Source: Anaeromyxobacter diazotrophicus
GTDB lineage: Bacteria > Myxococcota > Myxococcia > Myxococcales > Anaeromyxobacteraceae
Length of the DNA stretch: 64,000 bases
Assembly: GCF_013340205.1 (NCBI RefSeq)
Contig: NZ_BJTG01000006.1
Span: 62,001-126,000 of the forward strand
Reading direction: 5' to 3'
Shown here: one piece after another, positions 43,660 through 53,333 of the stretch
Layout of the letters: each line of letters opens with the position of its first letter
Numbering within the stretch: the stretch's first letter is position 1
Translations under genes and position numbers: made by a program
The notes under the pieces: generated by a model
The model's database searches: none
Told to the model about the DNA's origin: nothing
The model's input: only the letters and a program-made list of their open reading frames with translations

Positions 43660-44742
43660 TCAGCGGAGGCCGAGCCGGCGGCGCCGGTACCGCAGCAGCT
43701 CGCCGACGACGATGTGGCCCGCCGCGGCGGCGGGGACGGCCAGGATCGCCCCCGGGATGCCGCCCAGCTCCCACATGAAGAGGACGGCCAGCACGATGAC
43801 GAGTGGGTTCACGTCGACGGTGTGCCGGTAGATCACCGGGTAGAGCACGTGGTTCTCGAGCTGCTGGTAGATCACGTAGTACGCGGCGACGCCGACCCCC
43901 GCCCACACCCCGCTCGTCGCCCAGGCGAGCAGCGACACGGCGGTGCCCATCACCATCACGCCCGCAAACGGGACCAGGCTGGCGAGCGCGCTCACGACGC
44001 CGAGCGGCAGGAAGAACGGGACGCCGGCGACGGCGAGCGCGATCACGGTCGCGAGCCCCTGCAGGCCGATGATGGCGAGGTGGCCGGCGACGTACCCCGA
44101 GAGCGCGCGGTAGACCTGGCCCAGCACGTCGCGGTACTCGTCGCGCCGCTCCCGGCGCGCCTGCGCGAGGAGGTCCTCGAGCAGCTGGTGGCCGCTCGTC
44201 AGCATGAAGATCGTCACGAACAGCGCCGTCACCGCCGCAGCCAGCGCCTCGACGGTCCACCCCACCGCCTGGAGCGCGGGACCCACGGCCGCGCCGATCC
44301 GCCCGAGCACCGCCTCCAGGTCGACGTGCCGCTGCAGGAGCTGGTAGGGCTCCGAGGCGCGGACCTTCTGGGCGATCTCCGGCGCGGCGCCGACCAGCGC
44401 CGACGCCTGCTTCACCAGCCTCGGGACCACCAGCCAGCCGAGCCCCGCCAGCACCACCGCCCCCGCGCCCAGGACGAGCGCGATGGCGACGCCGCGGCGG
44501 AGCCCGCGCCGCTGCAGGAACCCCACCGCGCGATCGAGCGCGACGGCGAGGAGGAGCGCGACGAGCGCGAGGACGAGCGCGCCCGCCGTCTTCCAGGCCA
44601 CCCACGCCGCGAGGGACACGCCCAGCGCCGTGGCGGAGAGGGTGGCGGCCGTCTTGACCGACACCTGCGAGCGCTCGCGCGGCCGCGGCGCGAGCTCGCG
44701 CTGGGCGGCGGAGCCGACCAGGGGCCGCTCCCAGGTGCTCAT
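43660..44742 (-). CDS. AI-2E family transporter
   Basis: A 360-residue membrane protein of the AI-2E/PerM/UPF0118 family; some members export quorum-sensing autoinducer 2 and others act as Na+/H+ antiporters, so the substrate is undecided. About seven hydrophobic segments occur, with the family features LPLGVVSALASLVPFAGVM and VLAVLFMWELGGIPGAILAV. The start overlaps the end of the upstream STAS-MlaE-like gene by four bases (ATGA), so translation is coupled. Confidence 0.85.
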   Translation of the reverse strand: MSTWERPLVGSAAQRELAPRPRERSQVSVKTAATLSATALGVSLAAWVAWKTAGALVLALVALLLAVALDRAVGFLQRRGLRRGVAIALVLGAGAVVLAGLGWLVVPRLVKQASALVGAAPEIAQKVRASEPYQLLQRHVDLEAVLGRIGAAVGPALQAVGWTVEALAAAVTALFVTIFMLTSGHQLLEDLLAQARRERRDEYRDVLGQVYRALSGYVAGHLAIIGLQGLATVIALAVAGVPFFLPLGVVSALASLVPFAGVMVMGTAVSLLAWATSGVWAGVGVAAYYVIYQQLENHVLYPVIYRHTVDVNPLVIVLAVLFMWELGGIPGAILAVPAAAAGHIVVGELLRYRRRRLGLR

Positions 44743-45458
44743 CGGCCCTCCGCTGCGTCGGATGGGTCCTCACGGCGCGCGCCGCGCTCGGCGCGCGCCG
44801 CGTCGCCCGCGACTGCGCAGAGATCGTGCCGCACCCGCGTCGACAGGCGGGAGACGACCCCGCTCATGGCGCGCGCGAACGCGGCGGCCTCGTCCGTGGT
44901 CGCCTGCGGCCCCTGGAAGGCCATGATGACGCCCAGGAGCACGGAGAGCCCGCCGATCAGCCACATCCCGTCGGCGCCCGCCCGCTGGAGCTGGTAGAGG
45001 GCGTCGTGGACGCGGAGCTCGCCGGGGCGCGCCGCGAGGTGCCCTGCGCTCGCGGTGAACCTGCCCACGAACTCGACGAACGCGCGCAAGGCGTCGCGGG
45101 CGCGGGCCGCCTTGCGGGCGAGCGGGACCGCGCCGGGCGTCCGCCGGGCGTGTGGGGCCCTCGGGCGATCGGGCGACCGGCCACGCACGAACTCGAGGAA
45201 CGCCGAGGCGGCGGGCGAGGCGCCCGCGACGACGCCGCGGCGCTGGCACCGGTGCTCGAGCTCGCGCACCAGCGCCACCCCGCCGGCGCCGAGGGGCGTC
45301 ACGCCCTCGAGATCGAGGACGATCCGGCGGGGCGAGCGCCGCAGCGCGCGGCTCGCCGCGGTCCAGAGCAGCTCCAGGTGCGAGCGATCGAGCTCCTCCG
45401 GGGGGCGCAGGACGACGCCCCCGTCTCCCTCCCAGCGCTCCACCTCCCCGCGACCCAT
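44739..45458 (-). pseudogene. Truncated STAS-MlaE permease fusion
   Basis: The 239-residue product begins with a STAS domain (about 10-90; RRIVLDLEGVTPLGAGGVAL) and continues into the start of an MlaE-type ABC permease (about 115-180; FVEFVGRFTASAGHL and GMWLIGGLSVLLGVIMAFQG). Intact STAS-MlaE proteins continue for nearly 200 more residues with five helices; here the permease stops after its first helix and a short Arg/Ala-rich tail follows. This looks like an internal deletion. The frame is nevertheless open and coupled to the AI-2E gene by an ATGA overlap, so a surviving regulatory role of the STAS domain is possible. Activity as a lipid transporter is unlikely. Confidence 0.6.
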
Positions 45459-45720
45459 ACAGCGTGAAGTTGGTCACGAACAGGCGTCCGGACCGTTCGC
45501 GGGTCGCGCCAGGTGGGCGGATCCCGCCAGCTGGGCGCCCGCGCGCCCGGTGGGCTGCCAGGGGCCGCGCCACGTCGCGGGGGTGGGGCTCGCCGGCCAG
45601 CCCGTTCCGCTCGTCGGCACGTCGCGGCGGTCGGCGCGCCCTCGCGCTGCACCCGGAGCCTGCGGCTGGAGCGCACCGGCGGGGCTCGCGCTATCCTGGA
45701 CGCGCCCCCCCGGAGACGCC

Positions 45721-48700
45721 GTGAGCACTCCACCCACCTCCCGAGTCGCTCGGCCGTGGCCGCTTTCGCTCGACGACGGGAGCGAGATGGGGCGCCGCAT
45801 CCTGGAGAAGGACTGGTCGCGGACGTCGCTCGGCCCCCTCGCGTCCTGGCCGGAGCCGCTGCGGACGGCCGTCGGGATGTGCCTCTCGACGCGGTTCCCG
45901 ATGTACGTCTACTGGGGCCCGGAGCGCTTCCAGCTCTATAACGATGCTGGCATCCCGATCATGGGCGCGCGCCACCCGCACGCCGCGCTCGCCCCCGTCC
46001 GCGAGGTGTTCCCGGAGATCTGGCCGGTGATCGGCCCGATGTTCGAGGAGATCGAGCGCACCGGCCGCGCGACCTGGTCCGAGGGCCAGCTCCTCGAGCT
46101 GGAGCGGCACGGCTTCCCGGAGGAGTGCTACTTCACCTTCTCCTACAGCCCCATCCTCGACGGCTCCGGCGCGGTGGCGGGCTTCTACACCGCCGCCATG
46201 GAGACCACCGGGCAGGTGCTCGCCCACCGCCGGCTCCGGACGCTGCAGGCCCTCGCGGCCCGCGCCGCCTCCGCGGCCTCAGCCGAGGAGGCCTGCGCGG
46301 GCGCGCTGGCCGCGCTCGCGGAGAACCCGGACGACGTCCGGTTCTCGGCCGTCTACCTCGTCGAGCCGCAGGGCGCCGGGGCCCTGCTGGCCGGGAGCTC
46401 GGGCCTCGCCGCCGGCGCCGGCCTGCCGCCGCGGGTCGGGCTCGAGCGCCCTGGCGAGGATCCGTGGTCCGAGCTCCTGGCGCGCGCGCTGCGATCGCGG
46501 CGCCCCGAGCCCGCCGCGGCGCCGGCGCGGGCGACCCTGGGCTCGAGCGGGAGCGCGGGGGCCGCCCCGGCGCTCGCGCTCCCGCTCGCCGCGGCGGAGG
46601 GGGCGCCGGCGTTCGGGATCCTCCTGGTGGGGCTCAGCCCCAGGCTCCCCCTGGGCGGCGACTACCGCACCTTCCTCGAGCTGGTGGCGGGGTCGATCGT
46701 CACGGCGGTGTCGAGCGCCCGCGCCCACCAGGAGTCCCGCGAGCGCGCGGACCGGCTCGCCGCCCTCGACCGCGCCAAGACGGTGTTCTTCGGCAACGTG
46801 AGCCACGAGTTCCGGACGCCGCTCACGCTCGCGCTGGGGGTCGTCGAGGAGCTGCTCGCGCGCCGGGACCTGCCGCCCGGGGCGGCGGAGCAGCTCCGCG
46901 CCGTCGATCGCAACAGCCGGCGGCTGCTGCGGCTGGTGAGCTCGCTGCTCGCGTTCTCGCGGCTCGAGGCGGGGCGCGCCGAGGCCCGCTTCGAGCCGAC
47001 CGACCTCGCCCGGCTCACCGCCCAGCTCGCCAGCAGCTTCGACTCGGCGTGCGCGCGCGCCGGGCTCGGCCTCCGCGTCGACTGCCCGGCGCTGCCGCGG
47101 CCGGTCCATGTCGACCTGGACATGTGGGAGAAGATCGTCCTCAACCTCCTGTCCAACGCCTTCAAGTTCACGCTGAGCGGCGAGATCGAGGTCCGGCTGC
47201 GCCCGGGCGACGGCGGCTGCGAGCTCACCGTCCGCGACACCGGGGTAGGCATCCCCGCGGCCGAGCTCCCGCGCGTCTTCGACCGCTTCTACCGGGTGGA
47301 GCGCTCGCCGGGCCGGAGCGCCGAAGGGTCCGGCATCGGCCTGGCGCTGGTGAAGGAGCTCGTCGAGCTGCACGGGGGGACGGTCGCCGTCGAGAGCGTC
47401 CCTCGCGAAGGGTCGACGTTCCGGGTCCGGGTGCCCTGGGGGACCGCGCACCTGCCGCCCGCCCAGGTCGCCGAGCCCGAGCACCACCCGGGCCGCACCG
47501 CGTCCGCGCAGGCGTACGTGGACGAGGTGCTGGGCTGGATCCACCCCCCTCCCGCCGAGGGGGCCCCCGCGCAGCCCGGCGGCGCGCCCGGCGGAGCCCT
47601 GGCGCTGGCGGCGACCCCGGAGGCGCGGCCGCGCGTGCTGGTCGCCGACGACAACGCCGACATGCGCGCCTACCTGAGCCGGCTGCTCGGGGCCGACTGC
47701 GACGTCGAGACCGTCGCGGACGGCGCGGAGGCCCTCGACGCCGCGCTGCGGCGCCGCCCCGACGTCGTGCTCGCGGACGTCATGATGCCGCGCCTCGACG
47801 GGCTCTGCCTCCTCTCCGCGCTGCGGGACCACCCGACGCTGCGGACGGTGCCGGTCATCCTCCTGTCGGCGCGGGCCGGGGAGGAGGCGGCCGAGCTGGC
47901 GTTCGAGACCGGCGCCGACGACTACGTGATGAAGCCCTTCTCGGCGCGGGTGCTCCTGGCGCGCGTGTACGCCAACCTGCGGCTCTCCCGCGCCCGCGCC
48001 GACGTCGAGCGCCGGCTGGTCGCCGAGAGCGCGCGGCTGGCGGCCCAGGCGGAGCACGAGCTCACCCAGCGCAAGCGCGCCGAGGCGCAGTTCCTCGAGG
48101 CGCAGCGGCTGGAGGGGATCGGGCGGCTCGCCGGCGGCATCGCGCACGACTTCAACAACATCCTCTCGGTGGTGCTGAGCTGCGCGTCCTTCGCGCTGGA
48201 CGCGGTCCGCGAGGGGGAGCCGCTGCGGGAGGAGCTCCTCGAGATCCAGCGCGCCGGGCAGCGCGCCGCGGCGCTCACCCGGCAGCTCCTCGCCTTCAGC
48301 CGCAAGCAGGTGCTGGAGCCCGAGAACCTGGACGTGAACCTGGTGCTCCAGGAGATGAACGGGATGCTCCGCCGGATCATCGGCGAGGACGTCGAGCTCA
48401 CCCTCCGGCTCGACCCGGCGCCGAGCGTGGTGCTCGCCGACCGGAGCCAGCTCGAGCAGATGATCCTGAACCTGGTCGTGAACGCGCGGGAGGCCATGCC
48501 GACCGGCGGCACGCTCGCCATCTCGACCCGGAACGTGCCGCCGGACGCCGGCGCCCTGCCGCCAGGGTGCGCGGGCCCGCACGTGCTCGTCGAGGTGGCG
48601 GACTCGGGCGCCGGCATGGACGCCGGCACGCTCCGGCACGCGTTCGAGCCCTTCTTCACCACCAAGCCGCGCGGGAAGGGGACGGGCCTCGGCCTCGCCA

Positions 48701-49239
48701 CCGTCTACGGCATCGTCCGGCAGAGCGGCGGCCAGGTCGAGGTCGCGAGCGCGGTCGGGAAGGGCACGACCTTCCGGATCTTCCTGCCGCGAGGGGGCGA
48801 GGCGGCGGCGCCGGCGGGAGAGCGGCCGATCCCGGCGGGGCACCGCGGCTCCGAGACCCTCCTCGTGGTCGAGGACGACGCGCCCGTCCGCACCGTCGCC
48901 CGGAAGGCCCTGGCGGAGGCCGGGTACGCGGTGCTGGAGGCGGCGTCCGCCGACGAGGCGCGCGCGCTCTTCGCCCGCCACGGGCGCGGCGTCGCGCTGG
49001 TCCTCGCCGACGTGGTGCTGCCGCACACCAGCGGCACCGCCCTGATCCGCGAGCTGCTCGAGAAGAACGCCGACCTGAGGGTGCTCTTCATGTCCGGCTA
49101 CACCGACGAGGCGGTCGTCCACCACGGCGTGGAGGATCGGAGCGTGCGGTTCGTCGCGAAGCCGTTCACCCCGGCGACCCTCCTGCGCAAGGTGCGAGAG
49201 GTCCTCGACGAGCCCGCGGCGCGGGCGCAGGGCCGGTGA
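45721..49239 (+). CDS. Hybrid histidine kinase with two kinase modules
   Basis: A 1172-residue signalling protein without membrane helices. Order: PAS domain (about 45-165; GPLASWPEPLRTAVGM and YVYWGPERFQLYND), GAF domain (about 180-340), first HisKA/HATPase module with phospho-histidine H362 (NVSHEFRTPLT), receiver with D686 (LADVMMPRLDG), second HisKA/HATPase module with H809 (GIAHDFNNIL), and a C-terminal receiver with D1097 (LADVVLP). Both kinase modules keep their catalytic N and G boxes. The GTG start at 45721 is preceded by GGAG six bases upstream. The 262-base gap before it contains no gene. No output regulator is adjacent, so the partner is unknown. Confidence 0.9.
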   Translation: MSTPPTSRVARPWPLSLDDGSEMGRRILEKDWSRTSLGPLASWPEPLRTAVGMCLSTRFPMYVYWGPERFQLYNDAGIPIMGARHPHAALAPVREVFPEIWPVIGPMFEEIERTGRATWSEGQLLELERHGFPEECYFTFSYSPILDGSGAVAGFYTAAMETTGQVLAHRRLRTLQALAARAASAASAEEACAGALAALAENPDDVRFSAVYLVEPQGAGALLAGSSGLAAGAGLPPRVGLERPGEDPWSELLARALRSRRPEPAAAPARATLGSSGSAGAAPALALPLAAAEGAPAFGILLVGLSPRLPLGGDYRTFLELVAGSIVTAVSSARAHQESRERADRLAALDRAKTVFFGNVSHEFRTPLTLALGVVEELLARRDLPPGAAEQLRAVDRNSRRLLRLVSSLLAFSRLEAGRAEARFEPTDLARLTAQLASSFDSACARAGLGLRVDCPALPRPVHVDLDMWEKIVLNLLSNAFKFTLSGEIEVRLRPGDGGCELTVRDTGVGIPAAELPRVFDRFYRVERSPGRSAEGSGIGLALVKELVELHGGTVAVESVPREGSTFRVRVPWGTAHLPPAQVAEPEHHPGRTASAQAYVDEVLGWIHPPPAEGAPAQPGGAPGGALALAATPEARPRVLVADDNADMRAYLSRLLGADCDVETVADGAEALDAALRRRPDVVLADVMMPRLDGLCLLSALRDHPTLRTVPVILLSARAGEEAAELAFETGADDYVMKPFSARVLLARVYANLRLSRARADVERRLVAESARLAAQAEHELTQRKRAEAQFLEAQRLEGIGRLAGGIAHDFNNILSVVLSCASFALDAVREGEPLREELLEIQRAGQRAAALTRQLLAFSRKQVLEPENLDVNLVLQEMNGMLRRIIGEDVELTLRLDPAPSVVLADRSQLEQMILNLVVNAREAMPTGGTLAISTRNVPPDAGALPPGCAGPHVLVEVADSGAGMDAGTLRHAFEPFFTTKPRGKGTGLGLATVYGIVRQSGGQVEVASAVGKGTTFRIFLPRGGEAAAPAGERPIPAGHRGSETLLVVEDDAPVRTVARKALAEAGYAVLEAASADEARALFARHGRGVALVLADVVLPHTSGTALIRELLEKNADLRVLFMSGYTDEAVVHHGVEDRSVRFVAKPFTPATLLRKVREVLDEPAARAQGR

Positions 49240-49310
49240 GCGCTCAGGGGAGCGGGTCGTGAAGCGCGCGGGCGCTGGGCCGTGTCAGGCCGCCGTGCTA
49301 CTCCCGCTGC

Positions 49311-51026
49311 GTGCTGGCGCGACGCTGGGTGGACGTGGGGTGCGACGACGCGGCGGCCGCGCGGCTCGCGCGCGAGCTCGGGATCGACCCGCTGGCGGCG
49401 CGCGTGCTCGCCTGCCGCGGGCTCGGAGATCCCGCCGAGGCGCAGCGCTTCCTCGACCCGCGGCTCGCCGACCTGCCCGACCCGTTCCTCATGTCGGGCA
49501 TGGAGGGGGCGGTGGCGCGGCTCGCCCGCGCGCTGGCGGCGGGCGAGCGGATCGCGCTCTACGGCGACTACGACGTCGACGGCGTCACCTCCACCGTGCT
49601 CCTGGCCGGCTTCCTGCGGGCGGCGGGGGGCGACGTGGTCACCTACGTCCCGCACCGCCTGGTGGAGGGCTACGGCCTCAACACCGCCGCGGTGCGGCGC
49701 CTCGCCGAGGGGGGCGCGAAGCTCCTCGTCTCGCTCGACTGCGGCATCACCAGCGTGGCGGAGGTGCGCGCCGCGGCGGAGCTGGGCCTCGACGCGGTGG
49801 TGGTCGACCACCACACGGTGCCGGTGGAGCTGCCGGCCGCGGTGGCCATCCTCAACCCGCACCAGCCCGGCTGCACTTACCCGTTCAAGCCCCTGGCGGC
49901 GGTCGGCGTCACCTTCTGCCTCGCCATGGCGCTGCGGAAGCGGCTGCGGGAGACCGGCTGGTTCGGCGCTGCCCGCCCGGAGCCGAACCTCCGCGAGGCG
50001 CTCGATCTGGTCGCGCTCGGGACGGTGGCCGACGTGGTGGCGCTCACCGGTGTGAACCGGATCCTGGTGCGGTGGGGGCTCGAGGAGCTGGCGCGGACGC
50101 GCCGCCCCGGCCTGCGCGCCTTGAAGCGGGTGGCGGGCCTCGCCGAGGGCGCCGCCGTGGGGGCGGGGCAGGTCGGCTTCCGGCTCGGGCCCCGGCTCAA
50201 CGCCGCCGGGCGCCTCGACGACGCGGGCCGGGGCGTGCGGCTGCTCCTCTCCCGCGACGAGGCCGAGGCGGCGGCGCTGGCCGACGAGCTCGACCGCGAG
50301 AACCGCGCCCGGCAGGACCTCGAGCGCCAGATCCTGGAGGAGGCGGTGGCGCAGGCCGAGGAGCGGCTCGCCGCCGGCGCCCGCGGCCTGGTGCTGTGGC
50401 GCGACAGCTGGCACCCGGGGGTGGTGGGCATCGTCGCCTCGCGGATCGTCGAGCGGTTCCACCGGCCGGCGGTGCTCGTCGGCGTGGCCGAGGGGGTGGG
50501 GAAGGGGAGCGGCCGCAGCATCGAGGCCTTCCACCTCCACGAGGCGCTCACCGCCTGCGCCGGTCACCTGCAGCGGTTCGGCGGCCACAAGCACGCGGCG
50601 GGCGTGACGGTGGACCCGGCGGCGCTGCCCGCTTTTCGCGCCGCCTTCGAGGCGTTCGCGGCGGCGCACCTCACCGACGAGGACCTCGTGCCGCGGTGCC
50701 GCATCGAGGGGCGCTTCGAGCTGGAGGCCGTCTCCGAGCAGGCGGCGCTCGCGCTCGAGCGGCTGGCGCCGTTCGGGGCCGGGCACCCCGAGCCGCTCTT
50801 CGCGGTCAGGGCGACGCCCCGCCGGGCGCGCACCGTGGGCGCCGGCGGGGCGCACCTCAAGCTCGCTCTGCGGCCGGGGCTGGATGCGATCGGCTTCTCG
50901 CTGGGGGATCGGCTGGCGGCGTGCGGGGGGGAGATCGAGGCCGCGGTGACGCTCGGGTTCGACGACTGGGACGGCTCGCGCCGGCTGCAGCTGCGGATCA
51001 GGGACCTGCGGAAGCCCGCGCCCTGA
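49311..51026 (+). CDS. recJ: Single-stranded-DNA-specific exonuclease RecJ
   Basis: RecJ degrades single-stranded DNA 5' to 3' in recombination and mismatch repair. The 571-residue protein has the DHH-family motifs ALYGDYDVDGVTST, SLDCGIT and VVVDHHTVP, then DLVALGTVADVV and the DHHA1 end motif SGRSIEAFHLHEAL and FGGHKHAAGVT. The start is GTG at 49311, 71 bases after the kinase gene, giving the usual length. It converges with the small YHS gene. Confidence 0.94.
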   Translation: MLARRWVDVGCDDAAAARLARELGIDPLAARVLACRGLGDPAEAQRFLDPRLADLPDPFLMSGMEGAVARLARALAAGERIALYGDYDVDGVTSTVLLAGFLRAAGGDVVTYVPHRLVEGYGLNTAAVRRLAEGGAKLLVSLDCGITSVAEVRAAAELGLDAVVVDHHTVPVELPAAVAILNPHQPGCTYPFKPLAAVGVTFCLAMALRKRLRETGWFGAARPEPNLREALDLVALGTVADVVALTGVNRILVRWGLEELARTRRPGLRALKRVAGLAEGAAVGAGQVGFRLGPRLNAAGRLDDAGRGVRLLLSRDEAEAAALADELDRENRARQDLERQILEEAVAQAEERLAAGARGLVLWRDSWHPGVVGIVASRIVERFHRPAVLVGVAEGVGKGSGRSIEAFHLHEALTACAGHLQRFGGHKHAAGVTVDPAALPAFRAAFEAFAAAHLTDEDLVPRCRIEGRFELEAVSEQAALALERLAPFGAGHPEPLFAVRATPRRARTVGAGGAHLKLALRPGLDAIGFSLGDRLAACGGEIEAAVTLGFDDWDGSRRLQLRIRDLRKPAP

Positions 51027-51035
51027 GCGGCGCGC

Positions 51036-51254
51036 TCAGGCGACGCCCCAGCGCACCTTCTGGCGCGCGAACAGCGCCCCCATGCGGGCCAGGTCGTGCA
51101 CGCGGTGGCGCTCGGCCTGGCGCTCGAAGCGCTCCTTGCAGTGCCCCGAGCAGAAGAAGTACCGCCGCCGCTTGTACTCGACGGCCTGCGCGCCGATGGG
51201 ATCCACGCGCTTGCCGCAGATCGGATCGAACGCCGGGTCTTCCTTGGTCTGCAT
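51036..51254 (-). CDS. Small YHS domain protein
   Basis: A 72-residue protein made almost entirely of a YHS domain (DPICGKRVDPIGAQAVEY, then YFFCSGHCKERFE). YHS domains occur in metal-handling proteins and the cysteines probably bind a metal, but no specific function is known. The ATG at 51254 has a strong GGAGGAG ribosome-binding site; the reading frame extends further upstream to 51461 but that part has no domain and is rejected. It diverges from aspS. Confidence 0.8.
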   Translation of the reverse strand: MQTKEDPAFDPICGKRVDPIGAQAVEYKRRRYFFCSGHCKERFERQAERHRVHDLARMGALFARQKVRWGVA

Positions 51255-51447
51255 CGCCGCTCCTCCGCGCCCCGCACCCTCGCGGTTGCAACGGTGAGGC
51301 CACCCGCATCCGCAGCGATCTGGCGAGGCCAGCCGACGCGCGCAGGCCCGCCATGTCATTTTTCCCGTCGGGGTGCTGTAAGAAGGATAGAAATCAGGGC
51401 GGCGGCAGGGCGGGCGCGGGGGTCCGGCCGGGCTCGCACGCCCCGCC

Positions 51448-51476
51448 TTGACGCGCTGCATTCGCGAGTGTTAGCT
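51448..51476 (+). promoter_or_regulatory. Promoter of aspS
   Basis: TTGACG (51448-51453), a 17-base spacer and TTAGCT (51471-51476), followed by a leader of about 20 bases that contains the GGAGG ribosome-binding site of aspS. An AT-richer patch at 51355-51395 lies further upstream and holds nothing I can name. Confidence 0.5.
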
Positions 51477-51503
51477 GCCTCACCCTACTTTCCGGAGGCT
51501 CAT

Positions 51504-53315
51504 TTGGCCCGCTTCATCACGGAGCTCAAGCGCACGCACACGTGCGGTGAACTGACCAAGGAGCAGCTCGGCCAGGAGGTCATCCTCTACGGCTGGGTCC
51601 ACAACCGGCGCGACCACGGTGGGGCGGTCTTCATCGACCTGCGGGACCGGGAGGGGCTCACCCAGGTCGTGTTCGAGGAGGACGTCCGGCCGGACGTCCA
51701 CGAGCTGGCGGGTCAGCTCAGGCTCGAGTTCTGCGTGGGCGTCCGCGGCAAGGTGGTCTCGCGCGGCTCGAACGTGAACCCGAAGCTCCGGACGGGCGAG
51801 ATCGAGGTGCACGCCACCGACCTCGAGATCTTCAACCGGTCCGAGCCGGCGCCGTTCCAGATCGACGACCAGATCGACACCGGGGAGGAGAAGCGGCTCC
51901 AGTACCGCTACCTCGACCTGCGCCGCGCGCCCCTGCAGAAGACGCTCATCACGCGCGCCCGGGTGAACCACCTCACCCGCAACTACTTCACCGAGCAGCG
52001 CTTCCTCGAGCTCGAGACGCCGTTCATGGTGAAGTACACGCCGGGCGGGGCGCGCAACTTCCTCGTCCCGTCGCGCCTCAACCCCGGCAAGTTCTACGCG
52101 CTGGCGGAGAGCCCGCAGCTCTTCAAGCAGCTCTACATGATCGCGGGCTTCGACCGGTACTTCCAGATCGTGCGCTGCTTCCGCGACGAGGACCTGCGCC
52201 TCGACCGGCAGCCCGAGTTCACCCAGATCGACGTCGAGATGAGCTTCGTCGAGCAGAACGACGTCTTCGACGTGATGGAGGGGCTCATCGTCAAGCTGTG
52301 GAAGGAGGTGCTCGGGGTCGAGATCCCGCGCCCCTTCCAGCGCATGCCGTTCGACGAGTCGATGGGAAATTACGGCAACGACAAGCCCGACCTCCGCTTC
52401 GACATGCCCCACACCGACCTCACCGCGCTGGTGAAGCAGCACGCGGGCGGCGGGGTGCCCATGCTGAAGGACGCGGTCGACGCCGGCGGCATCGTGAAGG
52501 CGATGCGCGTGCCGGCCTCGATGAGCTTCTCGCGCACCGAGATCGACAAGCTCGAGGAGTACGTGAAGGGCATGGGCGCGAAGGGCCTCGCCCGCGCCAA
52601 GATGGCCGAGGGCGGCGAGTGGACCCAGTCGCCGCTCACGAAGACCATGAGCGCGGAGCTGCGGCAGGCCATCAACGCCGCGGTGAAGGCCGAGCCGGGC
52701 GACCTCATCCTGTTCCAGTTCGGGAAGCCGTCCACCGTGCACACGGTGATGGCGAACCTGCGCGTGCACCTGGCCAAGAAGCAGGGGCTCATCCCGGAGT
52801 ACGGGTCGGGTGGGCAGTGGCGGTTCCTGTGGGTGGTGGACCCGCCGCTGTTCGAGTTCGACGAGGAGAGCGGGAAGTGGGCGGCCGCGCACCACGCGTT
52901 CACGCGCCCGCGCGACCAGGACCTGCCCTACCTCGAGACGGACCCGGGCCGCGTCTACTGCTGGCGCTACGACCTCGTCCTCAACGGCTTCGAGATCGGC
53001 GGCGGCTCGATCCGCCTCCACGACCCGGCGGTCCAGGCGCGCGTCTTCAAGGCGATGGGCATCAGCGACGAGGAGGCGCGCTCGAAGTTCGGCTTCCTGC
53101 TCGACGCGCTCAAGATGGGCGCGCCGCCGCACGGCGGCATCGCCCTCGGCATGGACCGGCTCGTCATGCTCCTCACCGGCGCCGAGAGCCTGCGCGACGT
53201 GGTGGCGTGGCCCAAGACGCAGAAGGGGACCGACCTCATGACCGGCGCCCCGGGCGACGTCGACGCGAAGCAGCTGCGGGACCTGTACGTGAAGAGCACG
53301 TACGAGCCCAAGTAG
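51504..53315 (+). CDS. aspS: Aspartyl-tRNA synthetase
   Basis: Class II aminoacyl-tRNA synthetase that charges tRNA-Asp. The 603-residue protein has the anticodon-binding OB domain at the start (YGWVHNRRDHGGAVFIDLRD), class II motif 1 and 2 regions (RFLELETPFM; CFRDEDLRLDRQPEFTQID), the bacterial GAD insertion (about 290-410) and motif 3 in GIALGMDRLVMLL. The start is TTG at 51504 with GGAGG five bases upstream, a clear decision over earlier in-frame codons. Whether it also charges tRNA-Asn cannot be read from the sequence alone. Confidence 0.95.
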   Translation: MARFITELKRTHTCGELTKEQLGQEVILYGWVHNRRDHGGAVFIDLRDREGLTQVVFEEDVRPDVHELAGQLRLEFCVGVRGKVVSRGSNVNPKLRTGEIEVHATDLEIFNRSEPAPFQIDDQIDTGEEKRLQYRYLDLRRAPLQKTLITRARVNHLTRNYFTEQRFLELETPFMVKYTPGGARNFLVPSRLNPGKFYALAESPQLFKQLYMIAGFDRYFQIVRCFRDEDLRLDRQPEFTQIDVEMSFVEQNDVFDVMEGLIVKLWKEVLGVEIPRPFQRMPFDESMGNYGNDKPDLRFDMPHTDLTALVKQHAGGGVPMLKDAVDAGGIVKAMRVPASMSFSRTEIDKLEEYVKGMGAKGLARAKMAEGGEWTQSPLTKTMSAELRQAINAAVKAEPGDLILFQFGKPSTVHTVMANLRVHLAKKQGLIPEYGSGGQWRFLWVVDPPLFEFDEESGKWAAAHHAFTRPRDQDLPYLETDPGRVYCWRYDLVLNGFEIGGGSIRLHDPAVQARVFKAMGISDEEARSKFGFLLDALKMGAPPHGGIALGMDRLVMLLTGAESLRDVVAWPKTQKGTDLMTGAPGDVDAKQLRDLYVKSTYEPK

Positions 53316-53333
53316 CGGAGGGGGTGCGTGTCA

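Noticed and set aside
45459-45720. A gene in the gap before the hybrid kinase
   Set aside because: Open frames exist on both strands but are Arg/Pro-rich, lack start signals and overlap the divergent start regions.
51255-51461. Longer N-terminus for the YHS protein
   Set aside because: The extra 69 residues have no domain, run through the aspS promoter region, and the internal ATG at 51254 has a far better ribosome-binding site.
51285-51500. T-box or other tRNA-sensing leader before aspS
   Set aside because: The predicted leader is only about 20 bases and no T-box sequence or terminator/antiterminator pair is visible.
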